Of a stretch of DNA of 64,000 bases, positions 12,223-24,782 are shown one piece after another. Source of the stretch: Acheta domesticus. Its lineage: Eukaryota > Arthropoda > Insecta > Orthoptera > Gryllidae. The notes beneath the pieces were generated by a model. It searched no databases and was not told the DNA's origin. It saw nothing but the letters and a program-made list of their open reading frames with translations. Where the stretch lies: NCBI GenBank assembly GCA_031308135.1, contig JAHLJT010000631.1:156691276-156755275 (forward strand). The letters are read 5' to 3'. The translations under genes were made by a program, and so were the position numbers. Numbering within the stretch: the first letter of the stretch is position 1; each line of letters opens with the position of its first letter.

Positions 12223-13030
12223 ATAAACATGAATTATTATCTTCCCTTTATTATCTCAATTCCTAAAATTAAAAAAGTAAATTAAAACAGTAAATTATTT
12301 TCGAGATAATTTTTTTTTATGAAACTTTTTGAAATTTAATCAGAATCTTATTGACATTAGTGCAAGCATCCTAAAAACAAAATAACAACCCTAACTTGAA
12401 GTATCCTGAAAGGGGCGCAAATTCCATGCTTGCATGGGCGCCGGAATACCTAGATACGCTCTGGTCCCACCTTTCCTCTTCGTTATTTGACTCGCTCAAA
12501 GTCTCACTATGCCTCTCCCAGTGGACTCATATTTCTCCTGTTTTCAACCCTTTCATTCGAAATGACAAAAAAGTTATTACTTTATCCTAAAATAATTATA
12601 CCGCACTCCCTACGTGCACTCACTTATAAACACTGTGTCTGATTCACTGCAACTACACTGTTTTCACATTACCACACTGTGTTCAAGTTAACTGGCACTT
12701 CAACCGATCTGAGAGGCGCTTTCATTTAACTTGAGTTGATTTGCTCACTTTCAAAAAAATCGCCGCCAATACAGGATCCTGGCAGGTTTGCCAATTATGT
12801 GGACGTCGCTCCCATTGACCTGGGGTGAACGCACATATTTATTTTTCCCCTATCCCGGGTAAGGATGGGATCCAGGTTTTGCTCAGGAATGCCACCATTT
12901 AAATGGGTCGAGGGTCCAGAACATGTAATTTTTTGTTTAAAGAAAAAAAAGGTTAACAAACATTTTATTCCATTTTTCCAAGGTGATTATAACAAATATG
13001 AAAAAAGTAAATAAACACAAGCCGCGTCTA
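8456..13030. other. About 4.6 kb without a recognisable gene
   Basis: AT-rich DNA with two modestly GC-richer spots (about 8865-8935 and 11600-11900). A 66-codon minus-strand ORF at 10292-10492 and two short ORFs near 11519-11977 show no family I know and have no supporting splice or poly(A) structure. It may be intergenic DNA or old, unrecognised repeats. Confidence 0.5.
12182..12221. repeat. (TA)n microsatellite
   Basis: A pure TA dinucleotide run of about 20 units. Confidence 0.97.
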
Positions 13031-13398
13031 TGGGATGCGTTTGCGAAATCCATACTAGTAACGTATAGAGAAATATTACAAATGGACATGGAATTATAAT
13101 CGCGTTATGCCGAGGAAAGGAAGCAAATGCCATTGCCAGATTCAACAAAAATGGAACTTGGAATGGATTCTGGACGACGTTCAAGAGAGCAGAGGACATA
13201 TGAAAGGAAAGAGATTAAAACAGAGGACATGTTAAATTATTTATTGTAGGAAGATCAAGTTTTAGAGTAAATTAAGATTTCTACATGAAGATTTTAAAAA
13301 AGGATAATGGCCATGCATGCAAGGAAGAAGAGGGATCTAGAAAAAGAATAATACACAATAATAATGCGGGTTTCGTGATAATGTTTTTGAAATTTGTT
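13031..13398 (+). repeat. Left arm of a long inverted repeat (partner 14460-14871)
   Basis: The reverse complement of this arm can be followed through 14871-14460. Shared landmarks are GCGTTTGCGAA, GACATGGAATTATAATCGCG, GGACGACGTTCAAGAGAGCA, GGAAAGAGATTAAA and GGATAATGGCCATGCATGCA. The arms are about 370-410 bp and enclose about 1.06 kb, like a foldback or long-TIR element of unknown class. The breakpoint of the 5.1-kb tandem duplication falls inside this arm at 13196. Confidence 0.85.
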
Positions 13399-14214
13399 GT
13401 ACTTATCAAATGTAATGTTTGGATGTAAAATGCGTGCTTACAGCAGAATATAGATGGCAATGTTGTTAAACTAAGTAAGTATATATTAAACTAAATAAGT
13501 ATTCCTGGGTAATAGTAAAGATAGTTCCCAATCCCCCTGAAGAAAGAAACAGAAATCTGTCATATCCGAATATCTGTAAAGACGGTCTATCTGACTCACT
13601 AACAATTTTTTTCATGACGAGGCAACATCAATATATTCTTCGGACTATTGTCGGGTGAAATATTAAATGGAAAATTGGGCATATACCCCCGTCAGAATAT
13701 TTCAAGAGAGCAGAAATTAAGGTAATGTGAGAAAGAAGTTTGTGTGATAAATGAACTAACAAAAAGATCAACCGAGAAGAGGAAAAGGTATGTCACCTAG
13801 ACATTTATACAATAAACTGAAAAACTAAAACTACGTTATTAGTGAAAAAGAAAGAATCAAATGTCTGTAACGAGGGAATATTTTCTGTAAATGTTAGTAG
13901 TTTCATGATCTGCTGTTAATTTTATTATTCATGTAAATGAGTGATTAATACTAGTTTCATTTGTGCAATACAGAAGCTTATATTATTCATTTTTTAAGTA
14001 TAGTAATTTTATTTAATCATATTAAACATTTTTTCACCATTCGTTCTGTTTTCGGTACATTCTCTAAAGTACAGATCCATTTCCCGAGAATTAGTGAATA
14101 AAGAAACTATTGTGCTGATGTACTGTGAAAAGGTCGGGCCGATTTAGAAGATAATATTCCTGTACCTCAAAATATTAACGTGTAGGAAGACGCTTAAAAA
14201 ATTTGAACTTTAGC

Positions 14215-14430
14215 AGTCAGTAGTGGGAATGTCGCGCCTACCGCCGCCACATCGCCGAAGCGTCCTGGATTGGGCTTGCACCAAAGTTGCTGCGCCTGCC
14301 GCCGCCACTACCAACGCCACCATCGACGCGTCATACCAAAGGACATCTTCATTTCGACACGCCTCCCGGCGGGGCTTACAACGACGTTGCGCCGCACCGG
14401 CCGTCGTCGCGTCCCGTAGACGCACTTGAG
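14215..14430. other. GC-rich patch inside the long inverted-repeat element
   Basis: About 200 GC-rich bases with runs of GCC/CGC codons are open on both strands (about 70 codons each), so coding sense cannot be judged. The copy in D2 (about 19320-19520) has single-base losses that break the same frames. I recognise no protein in any frame. Confidence 0.4.
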
Positions 14431-14459
14431 TTTATTTATTTTTTTTCTTGCCCCTGACT

Positions 14460-14871
14460 TTCAAAAACATTATCACGAAAACCCGCATTATTATTGTGTA
14501 TTATTCTGTTTTTAGATCCCTCTCCTTGCTTGCATGCATGGCCATTATCCTTTTTAAGTCTTCATGTAGAATTCGCAATTTACTCCAAACTTGATCTTCC
14601 TAATATGATTCCATGATCTTCCATGATATTCCATGATAAATAATTTAACATGTCCTCTGTTTAATCTCTTTCCTTTCATATGTCTTCTGCTCTCTTGAAC
14701 GTCGTCCAGTATCCATTCCAAGTTCCATTTTTATTGAATCTGGTCCCGACCAATGGCATTTGCTTCCTCCGCATATCGCGATTATAATTCCATGTCTATT
14801 TGTAACATTTCCCTTCACGTTGCTGGTTCGTAAAGCCATAGTAAAGTATTACGGATTCGCAAACGCGTCTC
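14460..14871 (-). repeat. Right arm of the long inverted repeat (partner 13031-13398)
   Basis: This is the inverse of the left arm, with an extra CCATGAT direct repeat (three near-copies at about 14606-14638) that the left arm lacks. The D2 counterpart is about 19560-19972, opposite a left arm that starts only at 18303. Confidence 0.85.
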
Positions 14872-15359
14872 TGCATCAGAATACTACCGCGTCAGAACAT
14901 CCTCTGCATCACCGCATCAAAATATCGTCTGCCTGTTTGTTTTTTCTTGCGCGCTCTTCATCTGTCTCCTTCCCTCAGTGAGATCGAACCCACATACGTT
15001 TCTCCTTCGTACTAGTGCACAGGCAATTCCATTTCTCGCACACATTGTATTTCCTGATTAGTCACGGACACTCTAGAACAGTATTTGTTTATTTGAGTTT
15101 TTTGGTTATTGATTTGTAACAATTTTTCCTAATTTACTTTCTCTCTCACGGAAATTGCTCATGTGTCTTTTTAGTGTTTTATTTATCAATATATTCCTTA
15201 TTTTCTGCACTACCAAATTGTGACGCCATTCCCTTGTATTCTGACTAGTTAATATTCGATCCTTTACTTCTCTTCTGTCCCCGTTGTTGCTGTCGTTCTG
15301 TTCTTATATTTATCCGATTTTTGTTGTTTCTATGTAGACACCCTTGTGATAACTTATCA

Positions 15360-16010
15360 CAATATGTTCTTTAAAGACAAATCTTGAAAAATTCATTAAT
15401 AATTTTTCAAAAATATGAGTACTTTTTTCAGTTTCTGTGTGTAATATAAGCAATTTTAATTGTTTTTAGAAGAATTATTTTCTCAAAAACGGCACCAAAA
15501 TTTGTTTTTTAAATTATTTTTTTATATGTATGAAAGAATGGTAAACATATTGGGGCTAGTCTAACTCTCTGTATTTTCGAAAACTGAAAAAGTTACATTT
15601 CAAAATGACAAAGTTGAAGTTTTTTGTTTATATTTTTCTGTTTGTATATATTTTTTCTTTATATCCTTATTACTTATTTTTACAATAACTTATGCTCTAT
15701 TCTTTCCATTTGAACAGCCATGATACGTTTCAATAAAAATAATGTTTATTGAAACGTATATTGAGTGTTCAAAAGGAAAGAATAAGACATAATTTGTTAT
15801 GAAAATTGAAGATTTTTGCCTTAAACAAAATTTGTTCTAAAAATGCATTGTTTTAAAAAAGGTCCTGCACAATTTTTGTGAAGAAACAATTAGTTTTCCC
15901 GTAATTTCTGGTTGAAATTCAATCCAATCTATAAAAAACATATTTTCTCAAAAACAGTTCAAAATTGTTTCTTTAATTTTTCCATCGAAAAGCAAATGAC
16001 GCTTTAAAGA
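15360..16010 (+). repeat. DINE-like interior sequence in D1
   Basis: Blocks such as 'TTTTCTCAAAAACGGCACC', 'TCTCTGTATTTTCGAAAA' and the following 'AAAGTTGAAG' match the middle of the DINE-like copies elsewhere. No header and no CACTAG end are seen. Repeated in D2 at about 20456-21110. Confidence 0.55.
15683..15800. repeat. Long palindrome (about 118 bp)
   Basis: The core is two perfect 15-bp arms, ATACGTTTCAATAAA and TTTATTGAAACGTAT, around AATAATG. Outer arms (TTATGCTCTATTCTTTCC against the complement of GGAAAGAATAAGACATAA, plus TGAACA/TGTTCA) extend it with a few mismatches. Transcribed, it would form one long hairpin. The copy in D2 is 20779-20898. Confidence 0.85.
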
Positions 16011-16129
16011 CTGGCACAGACAAATCTAGTCAAACACTTCCTTTGCAAATATATGCTGATGCACTGTGTCCAAACTTATCTCGCGTAAGGTACAGACAAA
16101 AGGTTATATAAAAAAATCGTATTTCTTTT

Positions 16130-16540
16130 GTGTTTGAACATATTCGCATTGATAAGCGCATCACAAGAAAAGTTCTTAGCACTTCAGGTGATACGTTTCC
16201 CAAGCTGCAAACTTTTCTTCCATCTTTAGTTCAAACAGTAAAAGCAGAGCGAACCAATACTAATCCAGAACCGTCTGAAATTCTGTTTCTTCCAGAACCG
16301 TCTGTAGAAACATCGTTGGTGGAGATTTTAATGGAAAATTCTGGCAGTGTTTGTTCAGCAAGATCACAATCAACTTTGCTTTTGTCTGAGGATATGAGGG
16401 CACGATCCCATGGATACTATCTACACAAAAGAAACGAATGGACCGTCGGCTATTTTTCCATCCAAAATGCGTGCTATCTTTTGAGAAACAAAGGGTACCT
16501 TGATTGCAACGATAGGAAAATAACCTTCATGTTTTTGTAA
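16130..16540 (+). CDS. Hypothetical 136-codon ORF in D1
   Basis: The frame reads through motifs such as SGDTFPKLQTFLPSLVQ and RARSHGYYLHKRNEWTVGY. I do not recognise it. Composition is ordinary, with no signal peptide, membrane segment or repeats. The first codon is not a convincing ATG, so an exon or transposon fragment is as likely as a complete gene. In D2 (about 21225-21640) the same frame is broken by one-base losses in AAA and TTTT runs, which look like sequencing errors more than mutation. If the ORF is real, the D1 version is the intact one. Confidence 0.2.
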   Translation: MFEHIRIDKRITRKVLSTSGDTFPKLQTFLPSLVQTVKAERTNTNPEPSEILFLPEPSVETSLVEILMENSGSVCSARSQSTLLLSEDMRARSHGYYLHKRNEWTVGYFSIQNACYLLRNKGYLDCNDRKITFMFL

Positions 16541-17952
16541 ATTATCTTCGATTTTAAACCTGTGTTATTTAGTAATTGAACTTACTCTGTAGTTAAAGTA
16601 CCCTAATACGAAAGTGTATAAGCTTGTAATAAATAGTGTGTAAGATTTTAGTACTCAATCGTTTTTTTTAGACAGCCACTAGGAAAAGAGATTCTTTCAG
16701 AGCATGCAAAGCATGATATAAGTTCAATTTTTAGTATTGGTGCTTTCGCTCTAGCTTTTGCGAGACGATATTCGAGTGTTCAGATAAATCTGTGAATGCA
16801 ACAAAGGAAACAAAATACTTTAGTCTCACCTCATCAACTGCTGTAACCTCAACTGATTTGTAACTTCAATAAAAAGTGTCCTCAAGTAGGATTAAGTGAT
16901 GAGTGTACTTCAATAAAAATAAATGCAAGTTATGAAGACTTAAAAATAGTGTATGTCACACGTGATACAAGTTATTTTATTTTTCTTGGCGGATTGGGCC
17001 ACTCGATTGTACACACTAATGAAGCTGATAAAAGCAACTCTCATGCTGTAGTAGACACTTGAATTTAGAGAAGTGAATTCTTTATTAACAATAATATTTT
17101 CACTACAATAGAATAGAAGAAGTTTCACTACAATAGAGTACACTCGCAATTTTCTGAAAGACCCGTTTAACCAAAATATTCATCAGCAAAATAACGACAA
17201 AATCCATGAGAAGTAGAACGCTGAAATAGATAGAACGCTGATAGATTATTTTCTTTATGAGTAGCTAGTCGATGTATGTTCTGAGTAAGCGGCCATCACA
17301 TAATCTTTTCCTTGGGACATTCCCGAATTTGATAATAATTGTATTTGCTGTATATTTTGTGAACACAAACTGTTCTTTTTTTATACATTTTTTATTAAAA
17401 ATATCTTTAAGTACTTATGCACGTATTGCATAAGCATTCTTTAATATTAAACTAAAATTACGCATATTTACTCTGCTCTTTTAACGGTCCTTAACGAAGT
17501 TTTTTCTGCATTTTTTGGGGTTCTTTGCATAATTTGAAAACTACTACATTATTTCATTCAAATTCCATTGCATATAATTCATTTGCCACATTCAATTAGG
17601 CGCAACGAGAATTTTTCTAGGGGAAATGGTGTAGATGCAGTATTCATACGACTTGATATTTTCTTCTAAGGTACATTTCAGGTAAAAGATAATGTTTCTG
17701 TAGAAAACTAGTAAAAAGTAGTGTAGTGCCCTGCAGCAGTAGAAACGCCGCTGAACAATATCGGACAAAAGGGTTTTCCAAAAGGTACTCATATCACGCC
17801 CACTGCTCAAGAATAACAAAACACGTATTAAATTCCAATGAGAAAGCAAAAATATATCTATGTTGGAATTTTTTATACCTTGTTCTAAATTATTTTTTTT
17901 ACATGAATCGTGGATTTATCTTTTTATGCCCCTGGCCGAGTACATTTCATAT

Positions 17953-18020
17953 GGCGCTTGTGTGTCGTAGTGGTATGAGTGCCAGCACGTTGACTCTGAC
18001 GACCTGAGTTCGGGTCGCGG
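17953..18020 (+). repeat. tRNA-derived SINE head
   Basis: An A-box-like GTAGTGGTATGAGTGCC and a B-box-like GAGTTCGGGTC lie about 40 bases apart. The T-arm can pair (CGACC with GGTCG). No acceptor stem closes around it, so it is not a working tRNA gene. The duplicate copy is 23043-23110 in D2. The 3' extent of the SINE is not defined. Confidence 0.55.
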
Positions 18021-18300
18021 AACGGAAAAAAGGTGTTGGTTGAACATGTTTGCAGGTTTATGTAGAACGTAGTGTAATAGCATTTAGGAATATTTAGAAT
18101 CAGTGCAATAAAATGTGTGCTTTGGTAGAACCACTAGTTCCCGAGTTTGTGCTTATTTAAAGAAATCTTAGATATCTCTTCCGTGACTAGAGGCAGCATA
18201 GTTTTTCGTCAATTTATTCGTTTATTCGAAATTAGTTATAACTTTTGTGTTTCCCCCGAGCTCCTGTGAATCTACAAAATCATAGACCTCTTTCGCATGG

Positions 18301-21300
18301 AAACATATGAAAGGAAAGAGATCAAACAGAGGACATGTTAAATTATTTATTGTAGGAAGATCAAGTTTTAGAGTAAATTAAGATTTCTACATGAAGATTT
18401 AAAAAGGATAATGGCCATGCATGCAAGGAAGAAGAGGGATCTAGAAAAAGAATAATACACAATAATAATGCGGGTTTCGTGATAATGTTTTTGAAATTTG
18501 TTGTACTTATCAAATGTAATGTTTGGATGTAAAATGCGTGCTTACAGCAGAATATAGATGGCAATGTTGTTAAACTAAGTAAGTATATATTAAACTAAAT
18601 AAGTATTCCTGGGTAATAGTAAAGATAGTTCCCAATCCCCCTGAAGAAAGAAACAGAAATCTGTCATATCCGAATATCTGTAAAGACGGTCTATCTGACT
18701 CACTAACAATTTTTTTTCATGACGAGGCAACATCAATATATTCTTCGGACTATTGTCGGGTGAAATATTAAATGGAAAATTGGGCATATACCCCCCGTCA
18801 GAATATTTCAAGAGAGCAGAAATTAAGGTAATGTGAGAAAGAAGTTTGTGTGATAAATGAACTAACAAAAAGATCAACCGAGAAGAGGAAAAGGTATGTC
18901 ACCTAGACATTTATACAATAAACTGAAAACTAAAACTACGTTATTAGTGAAAAGAAAGAATCAAATGTCTGTAACGAGGGAATATTTTCTGTAAATGTTA
19001 GTAGTTTCATGATCTGCTGTTAATTTTATTATTCATGTAAATGAGTGATTAATACTAGTTTCATTTGTGCAATACAGAAGCTTATATTATTCATTTTTTA
19101 AGTATAGTAATTTTATTTAATCATATTAAACATTTTTTCACCATTCGTTCTGTTTTCGGTACATTCTCTAAAGTACAGATCCATTTCCCGAGAATTAGTG
19201 AATAAAGAAACTATTGTGCTGATGTACTGTGAAAAGGTCGGGCCGATTTAGAAGATAATATTCCTGTACCTCAAAATATTAACGTTGTAGGAAGACGCTT
19301 AAAAAATTTGAACTTTAGCAGTCAGTAGTGGGAATGTCGCGCCTACCGCCGCCACATCGCCGAAGCGTCCTGGATTGGGCTTGCACCAAAGTTGCTGCGC
19401 CTGCCGCCGCCACTACCAACGCCACCATCGACGCGTCATACCAAAGACATCTTCATTTCGACACGCCTCCCGGCGGGCTTACAACGACGTTGCGCCGCAC
19501 CGGCCGTCGTCGCGTCCCGTAGACGCACTTGAGTTTATTTATTTTTTTCTTGCCCCTGACTTTCAAAAAACATTATCACGAAACCCGCATTATTATTGTG
19601 TATTATTCTGTTTTTAGATCCCTCTCCTGCTTGCATGCATGGCCATTATCCTTTTTAAGTCTTCATGTAGAATTCGCAATTTACTCCAAAACTTGATCTT
19701 CCTAATATGATTCCATGATCTTCCATGATATTCCATGATAAATAATTAACATGTCCTCTGTTTAATCTCTTTCCTTTCATATGTCTTCTGCTCTCTTGAA
19801 CGTCGTCCAGTATCCATTCCAAGTTCCATTTTTATTGAATCTGGTCCCGACCAATGGCATTTGCTTCCTCCGCATATCGCGATTATAATTCCATGTCTAT
19901 TTGTAACATTTCCCTTCACGTTGCTGGTTCGTAAAGCCATAGTAAAGTATTACGGATTCGCAAACGCGTCTCTGCATCAGAATACTACCGCGTCAGAACA
20001 TCCTCTGCATCACCGCATCAAAATATCGTCTGCCTGTTTGTTTTTCTTGCGCGCTCTTCATCTGTCTCCTTCCCTCAGTGAGATCGAACCCACATACGTT
20101 TCTCCTTCGTACTAGTGCACAGGCAATTCCATTTCTCGCACACATTGTATTTCCTGATTAGTCACGGACACTCTAGAACAGTATTTGTTTATTTGAGTTT
20201 TTTGGTTATTGATTTGTAACAATTTTCCTAATTTACTTTCTCTCTCACGGAAATTGCTCATGTGTCTTTTTAGTGTTTATTTATCAATATATTCCTTATT
20301 TTCTGCACTACCAAATTGTGACGCCATTCCCTTGTATTCTGACTAGTTAATATTCGATCCTTTACTTCTCTTCTGTCCCCGTTGTTGCTGTCGTTCTGTT
20401 CTTATATTTATCCGATTTTGTTGTTTCTATGTAGACACCCTTGTGATAACTTATCACAATATGTTCTTTAAAGACAAATCTTGAAAAATTCATTAATAAT
20501 TTTTCAAAAATATGAGTACTTTTTTCAGTTTCTGTGTGTAATATAAGCAATTTTAATTGTTTTTAGAAGAATTATTTTCTCAAAAACGGCACCAAAATTT
20601 GTTTTTAAATTATTTTTTTATATGTATGAAAGAATGGTAAACATATTGGGGCTAGTCTAACTCTCTGTATTTTCGAAAACTGAAAAAGTTACATTTCAAA
20701 ATGACAAAGTTGAAGTTTTTTGTTTATATTTTTCTGTTTGTATATATTTTTTCTTTATATCCTTATTACTTATTTTTACAATAACTTATGCTCTATTCTT
20801 TCCATTTGAACAGCCATGATACGTTTCAATAAAAATAATGTTTATTGAAACGTATATTGAGTGTTCAAAAGGAAAGAATAAGACATAATTTGTTATGAAA
20901 ATTGAAGATTTTTGCCTTAAACAAAATTTGTTCTAAAATGCATTGTTTTAAAAAAGGTCCTGCACAATTTTTGTGAAGAAACAATTAGTTTTCCCGTAAT
21001 TTCTGGTTGAAATCAATCCAATCTATAAAAAACATATTTTCTCAAAAACAGTTCAAAATTGTTTCTTTAATTTTTCCATCGAAAAGCAAATGACGCTTTA
21101 AAGACTGGCACAGACAAATCTAGTCAAACACTTCCTTTGCAAATATATGCTGATGCACTGTGTCCAAACTTATCTCGCGTAAGGTACAGACAAAAGGTTA
21201 TATAAAAAAAATCGTATTTCTTTTGTTGTTTGAACATATTCGCATTGATAAGCGCATCACAAGAAAAGTTCTTAGCACTTCAGGTGATACGTTTCCCAAG

Positions 21301-23390
21301 CTGCAACTTTTCTTCCATCTTTAGTTCAAACAGTAAAAGCAGAGCGAACCAATACTAATCCAGAACCGTCTGAAATTCTGTTTCTTCCAGAACCGTCTGT
21401 AGAAACATCGTTGGTGGAGATTTTAATGGAAAATTCTGGCAGTGTTTGTTCAGCAAGATCACAATCAACTTTGCTTTTGTCTGAGGATATGAGGGCACGA
21501 TCCCATGGATACTATCTACACAAAAGAAACGAATGGACCGTCGGCTATTTTTCCATCCAAAATGCGTGCTATCTTTGAGAAACAAAGGGTACCTTGATTG
21601 CAACGATAGGAAAATAACCTTCATGTTTTTGTAAATTATCTTCGATTTTAAACCTGTGTTATTTAGTAATTGAACTTACTCTGTAGTTAAAGTACCCTAA
21701 TACGAAAGTGTATAAGCTTGTAATAAATAGTGTGTAAGATTTTAGTACTCAATCGTTTTTTTTAGACAGCCACTAGGAAAAGAGATTCTTTCAGAGCATG
21801 CAAAGCATGATATAAGTTCAATTTTTAGTATTGGTGCTTTCGCTCTAGCTTTTGCGAGACGATATTCGAGTGTTCAGATAAATCTGTGAATGCAACAAAG
21901 GAAACAAAATACTTTAGTCTCACCTCATCAACTGCTGTAACCTCAACTGATTTGTAACTTCAATAAAAAGTGTCCTCAAGTAGGATTAAGTGATGAGTGT
22001 ACTTCAATAAAAATAAATGCAAGTTATGAAGACTTAAAAATAGTGTATGTCACACGTGATACAAGTTATTTTATTTTTCTTGGCGGATTGGGCCACTCGA
22101 TTGTACACACTAATGAAGCTGATAAAAGCAACTCTCATGCTGTAGTAGACACTTGAATTTAGAGAAGTGAATTCTTTATTAACAATAATATTTTCACTAC
22201 AATAGAATAGAAGAAGTTTCACTACAATAGAGTACACTCGCAATTTTCTGAAAGACCCGTTTAACCAAAATATTCATCAGCAAAATAACGACAAAATCCA
22301 TGAGAAGTAGAACGCTGAAATAGATAGAACGCTGATAGATTATTTTCTTTATGAGTAGCTAGTCGATGTATGTTCTGAGTAAGCGGCCATCACATAATCT
22401 TTTCTTGGGACATTCCCGAATTTGATAATAATTGTATTTGCTGTATATTTTGTGAACACAAACTGTTCTTTTTTATACATTTTTTATTAAAAATATCTTT
22501 AAGTACTTATGCACGTATTGCATAAGCATTCTTTAATATTAAACTAAAATTACGCATATTTACTCTGCTCTTTAACGGTCCTTAACGAAGTTTTTTCTGC
22601 ATTTTTTGGGGTTCTTTGCATAATTTGAAAACTACTACATTATTTCATTCAAATTCCATTGCATATAATTCATTTGCCACATTCAATTAGGCGCAACGAG
22701 AATTTTTCTAGGGGAAATGGTGTAGATGCAGTATTCATACGACTTGATATTTTCTTCTAAGGTACATTTCAGGTAAAAGATAATGTTTCTGTAGAAAACT
22801 AGTAAAAAGTAGTGTAGTGCCCTGCAGCAGTAGAAACGCCGCTGAACAATATCGGACAAAAGGGTTTTCCAAAAGGTACTCATATCACGCCCACTGCTCA
22901 AGAATAACAAAACACGTATTAAATTCCAATGAGAAAGCAAAAATATATCTATGTTGGAATTTTTTATACCTTGTTCTAAATTATTTTTTTACATGAATCG
23001 TGGATTTATCTTTTTATGCCCCTGGCCGAGTACATTTCATATGGCGCTTGTGTGTCGTAGTGGTATGAGTGCCAGCACGTTGACTCTGACGACCTGAGTT
23101 CGGGTCGCGGAACGGAAAAAAGGTGTTGGTTGAACATGTTTGCAGGTTTATGTAGAACGTAGTGTAATAGCATTTAGGAATATTTAGAATCAGTGCAATA
23201 AAATGTGTGCTTTGGTAGAACCACTAGTTCCCGAGTTTGTGCTTATTTAAAGAAATCTTAGATATCTCTTCCGTGACTAGAGGCAGCATAGTTTTTCGTC
23301 AATTTATTCGTTTATTCGAAATTAGTTATAACTTTTGTGTTTCCCCCGAGCTCCTGTGAATCTACAAAATCATAGACCTCTTTCGCATGG
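18301..23390. repeat. Tandem unit D2 (5.1 kb), second copy
   Basis: Second copy of D1. It starts abruptly inside the left inverted-repeat arm, right after the D1 end CCTCTTTCGCATGG, and ends with the same 14 bases, which then lead into X'. Sub-features match D1 one for one: right arm about 19560-19972, palindrome 20779-20898, broken ORF about 21225-21640, SINE head 23043-23110. Confidence 0.95.
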
Positions 23391-24191
23391 TCGGAGGCTG
23401 TATAGTTTTCTTTCATTCTTCACGCAATGGAAATTAGTAATATACTAATGATCTACACGAGCAAACATTCCGCTGAATAAAACCACACAAAATTGATTTG
23501 TTAAATTTAGCATACACTCTGTTCAAAAACAACTAAAACTCTCAAATTACCTACCAGAAAGGGAGGAAAAATCGATAGAAGAATTTAAATTTTCTCAGCG
23601 TGTACATCAAAAAAACCGGTAAAATATTCCGCTAGTCCGATTTTCGGTGAACTCTCCGTATTTTCGAAAATTCTCAAGAAAATCTGATCAAGGCTTAGGC
23701 GCTAGAGTTGACAACAGACGGATAGACAGACAATTTTTCGCCAATCAATTTTTCGATATCGAGGACCCACAAAACATGAATTTTGATTACACTTCATTTT
23801 AGAGGAAGTAATTAAGTATATATAGAAACATGATTTGAAACATTTTTGGTTACTAAGGACTATCAATAAGCGTTTATTGTCCCGAAAATTCTCCCTTTTC
23901 CTGTGCACGATAACAATTCATTCACTTCTTGCGAAATAAAAGCGAGAGAGTAATGATGTTAGTATATACTGAAATATAACGAATTATTGTTTATATAATT
24001 ACATCAATTCCATGTGTATTAATAATATTTAAATAATGTGGTTCCACACGAATAATAAACTCTTAATGGCGAGCAATATTTTTCTTGAAACCTTGCTGTG
24101 ATGCTTTTAGTTTCTAAGATCATTGGAAGTCAATAATATAGATGTTTTGTATTTTACGGAGTTCCTGAATACCTAACAAAATCATAAACAC

Positions 24192-24405
24192 CTCTCACAG
24201 ATCTGGAGGAGGCTGCATATGGCATCGAAGGCTTCAGGAAGGGAGAAGGCGATGGCCTCCACTTGGGTGCGCAGGAAGGGCGCCGTTTGGTTCACTGATG
24301 GCCCAAGTTTGTTTGTCGGGAGAAACAGCTCCGCGATGTACAGCCCTGCGGCGCCCGCACCTCGCCCAACCCAGCGCATGCGCAGATGAATGGCTACGCT
24401 GCGCC
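24192..24405 (-). other. GC-rich possible exon, X' copy
   Basis: Same block as 816-1029, frame intact, with one coding difference (Tyr codon there, Cys codon here). The proposed acceptor and donor dinucleotides are unchanged. The product is unknown. Confidence 0.25.
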
Positions 24406-24782
24406 CTGTCAAGGGAGCGTCCCGGGGCACCCATGAAAAATACTTTGGAAATACACTTCAGTTAACTTCTGCGGAGCTGACGTTTTGAAGCGCCGTTTTT
24501 CTCTTTTTATCGCGAACGTTGTGTTGCAGCATTTCTTTCCAAGAGAAGTTTTTGTGTTCAGGTGTTCCATGACTACTATGATCTCTCTTCTTGACGTGAA
24601 TAAATCAGGAACCGAATACAATTTTTTTTCGGAAGAGGGATTTGTACAGGTGTAGAAATAAATTTATCTTTATTTTACATTAGTTCGAAAAATCACTTTG
24701 AATGATATTAGAACTGAATGATACAGGAGATAAGAATGAACATATGAAGAGATATGAAAGGTTGATTATTAGTGTTTTCTTT

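Larger units (their letters stand above)
13196..18300. repeat. Tandem unit D1 (5.1 kb), first copy
   Basis: From 13196 onward the sequence matches 18303 onward at a constant offset of about 5.1 kb, drifting only by single-base indels, up to 18300 and 23390 respectively. Almost all visible differences are homopolymer lengths, for example at 13286-13292, 13822 and 14395. The unit contains one truncated inverted-repeat arm, the GC-rich spot at 14215-14430, DINE-like sequence, a palindrome, a 136-codon ORF and a tRNA-like SINE head. No confirmed gene is present. Confidence 0.95.

Noticed and set aside
17953..18020. Functional tRNA gene
   Set aside because: A and B boxes are present, but the acceptor stem does not pair and no clean anticodon arm forms; SINE head preferred. 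The same applies to 57770-57850.
13196..23390. 5.1-kb direct repeats as LTRs of a retroelement
   Set aside because: They are adjacent with no internal region, primer-binding site, polypurine tract or gag-pol, and the left edge lies inside an inverted-repeat arm.
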